Source of the DNA: Methanosarcinales archaeon
GTDB lineage: Archaea > Halobacteriota > Syntropharchaeia > Alkanophagales > Methanospirareceae
Length of the DNA: 16,220 bases
NCBI GenBank assembly: GCA_025464275.1
Contig: JAODGR010000018.1
Span: forward strand, 2,180-18,399
Reading direction: 5' to 3'
Part shown: piece after piece, positions 1 to 7,018 of the stretch
Numbering within the stretch: position 1 is the first letter of the stretch
Layout of the letters: each line of letters starts with the position of its first letter
Position numbers and translations under genes: made by a program
Notes under the pieces: generated by a model
Told to the model about the DNA's origin: nothing
The model's input: the letters and a program-made list of their open reading frames with translations, nothing else
Database searches by the model: none

Positions 1-6
1 GGATAT

Positions 7-1665
7 TCACGCTTTTTTTACCGTAAATACAAAGGTACTTCCCCTGCCCGGTTCGCTCTCCACCCATATCCTCCCCCCATGCGCTTCTATTATTCCTTTG
101 CATATCGCGAGCCCGAGTCCCGTGCCACCGGTCTGTGGCGGATTGCCAACCTGATAGAACCTGTCAAATACCCTGTTCTGTTCTTCTTCTGGTATCCCCA
201 TCCCGGTATCGCTGACTCTTACCTCTACATCTCCGTTCACCTCGCGGGCTTTTATGCACACTACTCCCCGTGACGTGAACTTTATCGCATTGTCCAGTAG
301 ATTTATCACCACCTGCCTCAGTTTCTCGCGGTCTCCCCTGACCGGGGGGAGACTTTCCGGTAATTCTATCTTCAGTGTTAATCCTTTCTCTTCCGCCTCA
401 TGCCTCACGCTCTCTACTGCATCCGCAACTACGGCTCCCGGGGATACCCTTTCCATTTTTAGCGCCATCCCGCCTGATTCTATCCGCGAGAGGTCCAGCA
501 GGTCGGTAACGAGCTTCGTCTGTCGCTCTATGTTTCTGAGAATGATACTCACCATCTCTCGCTTCGTATCTTCAGCATCTGCGACACTCAGTACCTGGGC
601 TGCGGTCTTCATAGCAGCAAGAGGCGTCTTCAGTTCATGCGATACCATAGACACGAAATCAGATTTTAGCTTATCAAGTTCTTTTAGCTGTTCATTCGCA
701 CGAATAAGGTCGCGGGTCTTCTCTTTTACTTCTGCTTCCAGCGTTCTGTTCCATCTGGAGAACATCAGGATCAATCCTGCACTTCCGCCCGTGATAATCG
801 CAATCACGGCGCCCATGAAGATCATCTGCCTCGCATATACCGAGCGAATCAATAAGTCCACCTCACTCACGGGTGCGGTTATTCCCACTGACCACTCCTG
901 ATTACGCCATCTCACGGGTGCATACGCCACTATATGCTCCTTATCTGTGTGATCAATGTACGTTGCAGTTCCTTCTGTCCCGTTCTTCTGCTCTTCTACT
1001 ATCCCACGCACGCCCCCGGTCACAACTGCCTCTCCATCATAGAGCAATTGCCCCCTGCCGTCTATCATGTAGACTTCCCCCGTTCTATTCTCGGTGAGCG
1101 GTACAAGAAACAGGTCAGAGATGGTGGATATTTTTATGATTGCCAGGATAACACCCTGAAATTCATCCTCTTTGTATAGTGGAACCCAGATGAAAGTGCC
1201 CAATCCTCCCTCAAACAGCGGTACGGGTCGGCAAATTTGGGTTTCCCTCGTATCCCGCGCGGCGTCAAACATACCGCTCCTGTTCTCCGCGTACAGGTTA
1301 TAACCTATCGGAGCACGCTCTTCCGGGTACCCGTACACCACCACTCCACTCGTATTTATGTATTCAATGCTGTAGAACCCGCCGGTCGCAGTGTAAATCG
1401 TCTTGAAAGACCGCGTGACGTTTTCCACAGTATCGCCAGACCGCTCTCGAGCAAGTATCTCTATCACCGTTACTCGCTCATCCGCGAACTCGGCGATGGC
1501 TGAAGCCGCCTGCCGCGCCAGCATCAGCTGCTGCTCACCGTACTGTTCCTGAACTACCCTCTTCACCTCCTCATGCGACTTGAATCCCAGAAAGAACACC
1601 ACGCCTATGAGCACTATGCAAACTCCGAGAATAACCACTCTGCTATCTCTCTTATCCCGCTTCAT
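7..1665 (-). CDS. Membrane-bound sensor histidine kinase
   Basis: This 552-residue protein autophosphorylates on histidine and should pass the phosphate to the receiver protein encoded just upstream. Residues about 9-28 form a transmembrane helix. Residues about 30-275 form an extracytoplasmic sensor region resembling a Cache/PDC fold (an inference from the FYSIEYINTSG, GYNLYAENRSGMF and VYMIDGRGQLLYDG stretches). Residues about 280-302 form a second membrane helix, followed by a short charged coiled coil (310-335). The HisKA H-box is SHELKTPL with phospho-acceptor His343. The ATPase domain has the N-box NLLDNAIKFT (455-464), G1 box DTGMGIP (486-492), F-box VFDRFY (499-504) and G2 box GGTGLGLAI (513-521), all intact, so the enzyme should be active. 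The ATG lies 13 nt after the regulator gene with no strong Shine-Dalgarno site, suggesting co-transcription. The ligand is not predictable. Confidence 0.93.
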   Translation of the reverse strand: MKRDKRDSRVVILGVCIVLIGVVFFLGFKSHEEVKRVVQEQYGEQQLMLARQAASAIAEFADERVTVIEILARERSGDTVENVTRSFKTIYTATGGFYSIEYINTSGVVVYGYPEERAPIGYNLYAENRSGMFDAARDTRETQICRPVPLFEGGLGTFIWVPLYKEDEFQGVILAIIKISTISDLFLVPLTENRTGEVYMIDGRGQLLYDGEAVVTGGVRGIVEEQKNGTEGTATYIDHTDKEHIVAYAPVRWRNQEWSVGITAPVSEVDLLIRSVYARQMIFMGAVIAIITGGSAGLILMFSRWNRTLEAEVKEKTRDLIRANEQLKELDKLKSDFVSMVSHELKTPLAAMKTAAQVLSVADAEDTKREMVSIILRNIERQTKLVTDLLDLSRIESGGMALKMERVSPGAVVADAVESVRHEAEEKGLTLKIELPESLPPVRGDREKLRQVVINLLDNAIKFTSRGVVCIKAREVNGDVEVRVSDTGMGIPEEEQNRVFDRFYQVGNPPQTGGTGLGLAICKGIIEAHGGRIWVESEPGRGSTFVFTVKKA

Positions 1666-1678
1666 TTGTCTTTTTGCT

Positions 1679-2185
1679 TTAAGGCGCGGTTCTTCGCAGA
1701 ACAGCCTTTATCCTTGCCCGCAACTCCGCAAGGTCAAATGGTTTCGTTACATAATCATCCGCTCCGAGTTCTATCCCCTTTACCTTGTCCGGCACTTCAC
1801 TCTTCGCTGTGAGCATTATTATCGGTATGGACCTCGTTGTTTCGTCTCCCTTCAACCGCTGGCACACCTCAAATCCATCTAACCCGGGCAGCATCAAATC
1901 GAGGATCATGAGGTCGGGTATCTCATCTCTCACCTTCTCCAGTGCCTCCACGCCATCATGTGCCTCGATGACATTGTAGTCCTCGAGCTCCAGCGCACGC
2001 TTCAGCGGTATCAAAGTATCCGGTTCGTCATCCACTATCAGTATCTTGGTTCTGGTATCTGAGAGCCTTCCTATTCGCTCTTCCACTTCCCTCCTCTCAA
2101 TCCCCAGACGGTTCGCTATACCGTCATATGAAACGTTCTTCTGCAGCAGTTCAAGAATTGCCCTGTCTTTGTCGTCCAATCTCAT
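1679..2185 (-). CDS. Response regulator with N-terminal Lrp/AsnC-type HTH and C-terminal receiver
   Basis: This 168-residue protein is the likely partner of the kinase that follows it. Residues 3-42 (LDDKDRAILELLQ through GIANRLGIERREVEERIGRL) match the helix-turn-helix of Lrp/AsnC regulators. Residues 46-165 are a complete CheY-like receiver: acidic pair D52/D53, phospho-acceptor D96 in LMILDLMLPG, T126 in MLTA and K148 in VTKPF. The family's usual order is receiver first, DNA-binding domain last; here it is reversed. No ligand-binding RAM domain of Lrp proteins is present. It may be a DNA-binding switch or may act through protein contacts. Being first in a minus-strand operon, it probably starts at this ATG, about 40 nt downstream of a TATA-like element. 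The receiver assignment is very secure; the HTH is a motif-level reading. Confidence 0.9.
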   Translation of the reverse strand: MRLDDKDRAILELLQKNVSYDGIANRLGIERREVEERIGRLSDTRTKILIVDDEPDTLIPLKRALELEDYNVIEAHDGVEALEKVRDEIPDLMILDLMLPGLDGFEVCQRLKGDETTRSIPIIMLTAKSEVPDKVKGIELGADDYVTKPFDLAELRARIKAVLRRTAP

Positions 2186-2220
2186 CTTCTTATTCTTATC
2201 AAACTCATAATCCGTTTATC

Positions 2221-2231
2221 CATTTATTTCA
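2221..2231 (-). promoter_or_regulatory. Candidate TATA element for the regulator/kinase operon
   Basis: Read on the minus strand, this AT-rich stretch is GAAATAAATGG followed by ATAAACGG. Its centre is about 40 nt upstream of the response regulator ATG at 2185, which fits an archaeal TATA box with a short leader. A very similar string (CAAATAAATGAG) stands at the same distance before the oxidoreductase gene near 15581. Assigned by position and composition only. Confidence 0.35.
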
Positions 2232-2265
2232 TTGCGCCATTCTACGATTTTTCGTTAAGTTGAGG

Positions 2266-2274
2266 AATATAAAG
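2266..2274 (+). promoter_or_regulatory. Candidate TATA box for the small winged-helix gene
   Basis: AATATAAAG lies about 50 nt upstream of the ATG at 2322. Transcription starting some 25 nt downstream would leave a leader of roughly 20-25 nt carrying the GGTGAT Shine-Dalgarno sequence at 2313-2318. The 136-nt gap 2186-2321 thus appears to hold two divergent promoters and nothing else that I can see. Confidence 0.4.
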
Positions 2275-2321
2275 ACACATGATATTAAATATTTACCTGC
2301 TTGAAAATTTATGGTGATACC

Positions 2322-2606
2322 ATGACAGCTTTGGCGAAGATATTTGGAAGGAACGCGCAGCTTATTGTGCTGGAGTATTTAATAAGAAATCGTGGCACGA
2401 TTACGTATTTATCAGGCATCGCAGAGGAGACCGGGCTCTCTCACTCAAGCGTTGCACGCGTGATCGAACCGCTTTTGGAGATGAATATCGTGAAAGAGGG
2501 CAAGATGGGCAAACAGATTAGAACGTTCACATTGAACGAGGATAACAGGGTGACAAAGTTATTGATACGGTTTCATCGGGATTTAGAGGAGATATGCGGT
2601 GAATGA
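2322..2606 (+). CDS. Small winged-helix DNA-binding protein
   Basis: This 94-residue protein looks like a stand-alone winged helix-turn-helix regulator of the MarR/ArsR-like archaeal type. Residues about 11-24 form helix 1 (NAQLIVLEYLIRNR), about 27-50 the helix-turn-helix (ITYLSGIAEETGLSHSSVARVIEPLL), and about 52-72 the beta wing (NIVKEGKMGKQIRTFTL). A short C-terminal helix could serve dimerisation. The frame is open from a TTG at 2301, but the ATG at 2322 is preferred because GGTGAT stands 3 nt before it. No ligand or metal site is evident. It is transcribed divergently from the two-component operon and sits before cinA, so it could control either or both; no target can be assigned from sequence. 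Confidence 0.8.
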   Translation: MTALAKIFGRNAQLIVLEYLIRNRGTITYLSGIAEETGLSHSSVARVIEPLLEMNIVKEGKMGKQIRTFTLNEDNRVTKLLIRFHRDLEEICGE

Positions 2607-2643
2607 CGCTCAAGCTTCAATCTGCTCATTTATCTTTATTAAC

Positions 2644-2682
2644 TGTTATGTTATTCTGTTATCTGTTATTTAACATTAACAG
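2644..2682 (+). promoter_or_regulatory. Iterated TGTTAT elements and small palindrome upstream of cinA
   Basis: The 126-nt gap between the winged-helix gene and cinA has TGTTAT at 2644-2649, 2657-2662 and 2664-2669. The last is part of the inverted repeat TGTTA-TT-TAACA (2664-2675), nested in a longer CTGTTA...TAACAG pair (2663-2668 and 2677-2682). The arrangement resembles an operator over an AT-rich promoter. A further AT-rich box, TTATTTATC, near 2697-2705 could be the cinA TATA element, about 30 nt before its ATG. The T-rich stretch 2625-2640 may terminate the preceding gene. Confidence 0.3.
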
Positions 2683-2732
2683 AGAGGTTATCTTCTTATT
2701 TATCTCTGCAGTCACCATTGAAGTTGAAGATC

Positions 2733-3272
2733 ATGGCAGGAGAGGAAGAAGGAGATCCAGAAGAGGCGATATGGGAGATACTGAGAGTGAAAGGACTTAC
2801 TATATCCACGGCTGAATCATGCACAGGCGGTCTCTTATCACATCTGATAACAAACGTGTCAGGTAGTTCAGACTATTATAAAGGCGGTGTGGTCGCTTAT
2901 GCGAACGAAGTAAAGGAAGAGGTCTTACATGTACCCAGAGAGATAATAGAGAGTGAAGGGGCAGTGAGTGCTTCATGTGTGAGAGCGATGGCGGAGGGTG
3001 TGAGGAGACTGCTGCATGCGGATATAGGCATCGCCACCACGGGTATCGCAGGTCCCACTGGAGGCACTCCCGAGAAGCCTGTTGGATTAGTTTATATAGG
3101 ACTGGCTACAAAAGATAAAGTCCACCATGAGCGCCATCTCTTCCATGAAGACAGAGAGGGGAACAAGCATAAGGCGGCATCAGCCGCACTTAAGATGCTC
3201 CGCGAGTATCTACTATCCGAAGGAGAAGGTGAGGGAGAAGGAGAAGCGAGGGCTCGTAGCTCAGAAAGGTAG
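2733..3272 (+). CDS. CinA C-terminal family protein, nicotinamide-nucleotide amidohydrolase (PncC type)
   Basis: This family deamidates nicotinamide mononucleotide to nicotinate mononucleotide in pyridine-nucleotide salvage. The 179-residue protein has only the CinA-C domain, as in many stand-alone PncC proteins. The signature TAESCTGGLL (26-35, with Ser29), the GGVVAYANEVK segment ending at Lys61, and GIAGPTGGTPEKPVGLVY (104-121) are all present. The frame is open from a TTG at 2718, but the ATG at 2733 puts the first helix at the usual distance from TAESCTGG. The C-terminus is odd: after the last helix (MLREYLLS) comes a Glu-Gly repeat (163-171) and then ARARSSER, whose codons lie inside the tRNA-Lys gene; the TAG stop is within that tRNA's D arm. 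The tail is not part of the known fold. Enzyme activity is inferred from the family. Confidence 0.9.
   Translation: MAGEEEGDPEEAIWEILRVKGLTISTAESCTGGLLSHLITNVSGSSDYYKGGVVAYANEVKEEVLHVPREIIESEGAVSASCVRAMAEGVRRLLHADIGIATTGIAGPTGGTPEKPVGLVYIGLATKDKVHHERHLFHEDREGNKHKAASAALKMLREYLLSEGEGEGEGEARARSSER
3219..3245 (+). repeat. GGAGAA-type hexanucleotide repeat encoding the Glu-Gly tail of CinA
   Basis: Imperfect tandem units of GGAGAA/GGTGAG encode alternating Glu and Gly at the extreme 3' end of cinA, directly before the tRNA-Lys gene. The strand is almost pure purine. Confidence 0.75.
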
Positions 3273-3323
3273 AGCAGCGGGCTTTTAACCCGTCGGTCGC
3301 GGGTTCAAATCCCGTCGAGCCCG
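3250..3323 (+). tRNA. tRNA-Lys, anticodon TTT (UUU)
   Basis: A full cloverleaf can be folded by hand. The acceptor stem is GGGCTCG (3250-3256) with CGAGCCC (3316-3322) and discriminator G3323. The D stem is GCTC/GAGC (3259-3262 and 3272-3275). The anticodon stem is GCGGG/CCCGT (3277-3281 and 3289-3293), with loop CTTTTAA and anticodon TTT at 3284-3286. The variable loop is CGGTC, and the T stem GCGGG/CCCGT encloses TTCAAAT. CCA is not encoded, and there is no intron. Its first 23 nt overlap the end of cinA, and it ends 25 nt before rpoH. I see no convincing TATA box of its own; TACTATCC near 3211-3218 is a weak candidate, so it may be processed from a longer transcript. Confidence 0.97.
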
Positions 3324-3348
3324 TCACGTCACACGCTAAAGGGAGAAG

Positions 3349-3591
3349 ATGAAGAAGGGGAAGGTCTCTATACTCGCACATGAGTTAGTGCCCCCGCACG
3401 AGGTGATGACAGAGGGGGAAGTGGAAGAGCTCTTGAACAGGTACAGGATAAAGAAGGAACAACTGCCCAAGATAAAAACCACAGACCCTGTAATAAAGGA
3501 GATAAAAGCGAAGGAGGGGGATGTGGTGAGGATAACGCGCAAGAGCAGAACAGCGGGGAAGTTCTTATCTTATCGGCTGGTAACGAAGTAA
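3349..3591 (+). CDS. rpoH: DNA-directed RNA polymerase subunit H (Rpo5)
   Basis: This 80-residue subunit matches archaeal Rpo5/RpoH, the equivalent of the C-terminal part of eukaryotic Rpb5, in the polymerase jaw near downstream DNA. Diagnostic segments are HELVPPHEVMTEGEVEELL (11-29), IKKEQLPKIKTTDPVIKEI (34-52) and GDVVRITRKSRTAG (57-70). Length is typical for the archaeal subunit, which lacks the eukaryotic N-terminal domain. A GGGAGA Shine-Dalgarno sequence stands just before the ATG. It opens the polymerase operon, and only 25 nt separate it from tRNA-Lys, so the operon promoter must overlap the tRNA or lie further upstream. Confidence 0.96.
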   Translation: MKKGKVSILAHELVPPHEVMTEGEVEELLNRYRIKKEQLPKIKTTDPVIKEIKAKEGDVVRITRKSRTAGKFLSYRLVTK

Positions 3592-3660
3592 AGTAAAGAG
3601 TAGAGTAAGAGTAAAAGTAAGAGTAAGATAAGTAAAGTAAAGAGGGAGATAGGGATAAGG
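3592..3660 (+). repeat. Cytosine-free hexanucleotide-type repeat in the rpoH-rpoB spacer
   Basis: The 78-nt gap between rpoH and rpoB is made of imperfect TAARAG/AGTAA units (TAAGAG, TAAAAG, TAAGAG, TAAGAT and so on), followed by a GGGAGATAGGG purine stretch and the rpoB Shine-Dalgarno site GGGAAGG. From 3585 to 3668 there is no C at all. The transcribed spacer should therefore be essentially unstructured. No TATA-like promoter is visible. Confidence 0.7.
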
Positions 3661-3669
3661 GAAGGATAC

Positions 3670-6600
3670 ATGTTGGATAGAAGCGTGCTCGCAAAGGCGT
3701 ATTTCAACCGTGAGAAGATAGCGCAGCACCAGCTCGATTCCTTCAACTACTTCCTCGAGGAGGGTATGCAGAACATCATAGACGAACAGTCAGGTATAGA
3801 GACCACGATCAGCGGCGAAGATGAGCGAGGCAAGTATAAACTGGGTGTGAAGTTCGGCAAAATAAGGGTTGGTACACCGAAGGCGCGGGAGGCAGATGGC
3901 TCTTACGAGGTGATATTCCCTTCTCAGGCTCGGTTACGGAATCTAAACTACGCTGCTCCTCTGTATCTCAGAATGCAACTGGTGAAACATTACGAGAGTG
4001 GAGAGGAGGAGTATGAGGGAGAAGAGAAGGAGGTGGAGATCGGAGAGCTTCCTATAATGGTTAAATCCAGGAAGTGTAACCTCTATGGGCTATCAGACGA
4101 CGAACTGACACTGGTGGGCGAAGACCCTCTCGACCCCGGTGGCTATTTCATCATCAATGGCGCTGAGCATGTGATAATCACGGTGGAAGACCTCGCGCCG
4201 AACAGGATATTCGTGAATTTCGAGGAGAGATACGGGAGCAAGACGGCTGTCTCTAAGGTGTTCTCCCTTAAACATGGATTCAGAGTGCCGATAAGGGTGG
4301 AGATAAACAAGAGGGGGATACTCGAGGTATCATTCCCCGCGGTGCCCCGGAAGATAAACTTCGTAACCTTCATGCGCGCACTCGGACTCGAGAGTGACGA
4401 AGCGATAGTAAGAGCGGTCTCTAATGACCCTCAGATAGAGAAGTATATCCGGGAGAACATAGAGGAGTGCGAGGTGAAGACGCAGGAAGAGGCGATAGAG
4501 ATGCTGGGGCGGCGCGTCGCACCTGCCCAGGCACGTGAGTTCAGGGAGAGACGCGTGAACTACATCATCGACCGCTATTTCCTCCCTCATCTCGATGACC
4601 GGATTGCAAAGGCGTATTTCATCGGTAGAATGGCAGAGGCGTGCTATGAACTCTCCCTGGGACGGCGCGGTGAGGATGACAAGGACCATTATGCAAATAA
4701 ACGACTGAAACTCGCTGGTGACCTGATGGAAGACCTGTTCAGGGTATCTTTCAACAAACTGGTGAAGGATATGCGGTATCAGCTGGAACGCGCGAACATG
4801 CGAAGCCGTGAACTGAGGCTCGTAACTGCCATCCGCTCCGATGTGCTCACTGAGCGGCTACTACATGCACTGGCGACCGGGAACTGGGTCGGGGGCAGGG
4901 CAGGAGTATCACAGTTACTGGAGAGGAGCAATTACATTGCCACACTGAGCCATCTCAGGCGTGTAATATCTCCACTCTCAAGGGCGCAGTTGCATTTCGA
5001 AGCCCGGGACCTCCATCCCACGCAATGGGGTAGAATTTGCCCCACTGAAACGCCTGAGGGACCCAACTGTGGGCTGGTGAAGAATTTCTCTCAGATGGTT
5101 GAGATCACCGTGGGTGTAGACCCTGAACAGTTCAAGGATGTGCTATTCTCCCTCGGTGTCATACCCCCGGTCCGGTCACTCGACATAGACGCGGAAGTCA
5201 GGGCTCGGATATTCGTGAATGGCGACTTCATCGGGCTTACCACCGAGCCTGAGCGGTTTGTGGAGGATGTACGCCGGATGAGGAGGCGTGGTGAACTCTC
5301 TTATCAGCTGAACATCGCATATTACCGGGACAGGCGGGATATAATCATAAATTCAGACCGCGGTAGGGCGAGGAGACCGTTGATAATCGTGGAAGATGGC
5401 AAACCCCTGGTCACAGACTCACATATAGAGAAGCTGAGGAACGGGGAGATGAAGTTCGAGGACCTGGTGAAGGAGGGGGTGGTGGAATATCTGGATGCGG
5501 AAGAGGAGGAGAACGCACTGATCGCGATGGATGAAGATGACCTGAGAGGCGAGAGGGGAAGGGAGTACACGCATCTGGAGCTCGATCCATCGATGATCCT
5601 GGGCATCGTCGCCGGGCTTATACCCTATCCCAACCATAATTCATCGCCCCGTAACACCATGGGCTGCGCCATGCTGAAGCAGTCCCTCGGTATCCCTGCC
5701 GCGAATTACAGACCCCGCGCTGACACCAGGACGCACATACTCCATTATCCACAGAAGCCAATCGTGAAGACGAGGACGGCAGACCTTATTTTACATGAGA
5801 AGAGACCTGCTGGTCAGAATTTCGTGGTTGCTGTGTTGAGCTTTGAGGGTTATAACATGGAAGATGCACTCATCCTGAATCGCGCTGCGGTTGATCGCGG
5901 TCTTGGACGGAGCCATTTCTTCCGCACTTATGAGGGCGAGGAGCGCCGGTATCCCGGTGGTGAGGAGGACAGGTTTGAGATACCCGATGCAGAGATAGTG
6001 GGTGTGAGGAGTCACGAAGCATATAGCCAGCTGGACGAGGATGGGATAATAAACTCAGAGGTGGAAGTGGCGCCGAATGACGTCCTTATAGGTAAAACGA
6101 GTCCGCCAAGGTTCTTAGAGGAGACGACAGAGCTATTGAGCCCTCTGGAACGGAGAGATACATCCGTATGTACACGCTCCAACGAGCGCGGGATAGTGGA
6201 CTCGGTTGTGCTCATGGAATCGAGCAGCAACCGCCGGCTGGCGAAGATCTCTGTTCGTGACCAGAAGATACCAGAGGTCGGGGACAAGTTCGCATCCAGA
6301 CACGGGCAGAAAGGTGTCATCGGACTGATTGTGCCGCCTGAGGATATGCCCTTCACAGAGGACGGGATCATACCCGATATGATCATAAATCCCCATGCCA
6401 TCCCCTCCAGGATGACCGTGGGACACGTACTGGAGATGATAGGGGGGAAAGTGGGAGCGATGGAGGGGCGGTACGTGGATGGAACTGCATTCTCCGGTGA
6501 GCCTGAGAGCGAATTGAGGGCTGCACTCGAGCGCATGGGCTTCTCTCCCACCGGCAGGGAGGTGATGAGGGATGGTAAGACCGGGGAGAAGATAAAGGCG

Positions 6601-7017
6601 GAGGTGTTTATTGGGATTGTCTATTATCAGAAGCTGTATCATCTCGTCTCCGCGAAGATGCACGCCAGGGCGAGGGGACCGGTTCAGATATTAACGAGGC
6701 AGCCAACAGAGGGTAAAGCGCGAGAGGGCGGACTGCGATTCGGTGAGATGGAGCGGGATGTCCTCATCGGCTACGGCGCTGCGGTAGCACTCAAAGACAG
6801 GTTATTGGACGAATCGGACAGAGTTGTTGAGATGGTCTGCGGTAACTGCGGGATGATTGCCAGTCGCGACCCCAAGACCGGCTCACCATACTGCCCCAAC
6901 TGCGGCTCCGATACCGATATATACCCCGTGGAGATGAGTTATGCATTCAAATTGCTCCTCGATGAGATGAAAGCGATGTGTATCGCGCCGAGATTGATAC
7001 TGGAGGAAGCGGTCTGA
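3670..7017 (+). CDS. rpoB: DNA-directed RNA polymerase subunit B, unsplit (Rpo2)
   Basis: This 1115-residue protein is the second-largest polymerase subunit, forming one side of the active-site cleft. In order it shows the N-terminal protrusion/lobe, LDPGGYFIINGAEHVII with nearby fork regions, the segment DLHPTQWGRICPTETPEGPN (447-466), the EGYNMEDALILN motif (726-737), DQKIPEVGDKFASRHGQKG (864-882) with catalytic-site lysines K866 and K873, and a C-terminal zinc site C1057/C1060/C1075/C1078 in CGNCG and CPNCG. Length equals unsplit archaeal B. In many euryarchaea the gene is broken into B'' and B' near the equivalent of residue about 507 (nt about 5188); here the frame is continuous, with no stop or start signal there. 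The ATG follows GGGAAGG. It is coupled closely to rpoA1, with the stop at 7015 and the next ATG at 7019. Confidence 0.97.
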   Translation: MLDRSVLAKAYFNREKIAQHQLDSFNYFLEEGMQNIIDEQSGIETTISGEDERGKYKLGVKFGKIRVGTPKAREADGSYEVIFPSQARLRNLNYAAPLYLRMQLVKHYESGEEEYEGEEKEVEIGELPIMVKSRKCNLYGLSDDELTLVGEDPLDPGGYFIINGAEHVIITVEDLAPNRIFVNFEERYGSKTAVSKVFSLKHGFRVPIRVEINKRGILEVSFPAVPRKINFVTFMRALGLESDEAIVRAVSNDPQIEKYIRENIEECEVKTQEEAIEMLGRRVAPAQAREFRERRVNYIIDRYFLPHLDDRIAKAYFIGRMAEACYELSLGRRGEDDKDHYANKRLKLAGDLMEDLFRVSFNKLVKDMRYQLERANMRSRELRLVTAIRSDVLTERLLHALATGNWVGGRAGVSQLLERSNYIATLSHLRRVISPLSRAQLHFEARDLHPTQWGRICPTETPEGPNCGLVKNFSQMVEITVGVDPEQFKDVLFSLGVIPPVRSLDIDAEVRARIFVNGDFIGLTTEPERFVEDVRRMRRRGELSYQLNIAYYRDRRDIIINSDRGRARRPLIIVEDGKPLVTDSHIEKLRNGEMKFEDLVKEGVVEYLDAEEEENALIAMDEDDLRGERGREYTHLELDPSMILGIVAGLIPYPNHNSSPRNTMGCAMLKQSLGIPAANYRPRADTRTHILHYPQKPIVKTRTADLILHEKRPAGQNFVVAVLSFEGYNMEDALILNRAAVDRGLGRSHFFRTYEGEERRYPGGEEDRFEIPDAEIVGVRSHEAYSQLDEDGIINSEVEVAPNDVLIGKTSPPRFLEETTELLSPLERRDTSVCTRSNERGIVDSVVLMESSSNRRLAKISVRDQKIPEVGDKFASRHGQKGVIGLIVPPEDMPFTEDGIIPDMIINPHAIPSRMTVGHVLEMIGGKVGAMEGRYVDGTAFSGEPESELRAALERMGFSPTGREVMRDGKTGEKIKAEVFIGIVYYQKLYHLVSAKMHARARGPVQILTRQPTEGKAREGGLRFGEMERDVLIGYGAAVALKDRLLDESDRVVEMVCGNCGMIASRDPKTGSPYCPNCGSDTDIYPVEMSYAFKLLLDEMKAMCIAPRLILEEAV

Positions 7018-7018
7018 A

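Noticed and set aside
254..901. Long plus-strand open frame opposite the histidine kinase (215 codons)
   Set aside because: It is antisense to a kinase with all catalytic motifs intact, its product is Ser/Thr-rich with no recognisable motif, and it has no ribosome-binding site.
2603..2815. Short frame overlapping the winged-helix stop (ATGA) with a hydrophobic first half
   Set aside because: It runs into the cinA frame in another phase and ends in Arg-rich out-of-frame sequence; the hydrophobic part comes from the T-rich intergenic DNA.
3592..3668. CRISPR-like or attachment-site repeat between rpoH and rpoB
   Set aside because: Units are about 6 nt and degenerate with no spacers; this is simple-sequence DNA.
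6012..6551. Minus-strand open frames within rpoB
   Set aside because: They are shadows of the highly conserved rpoB sequence and contain no motif.
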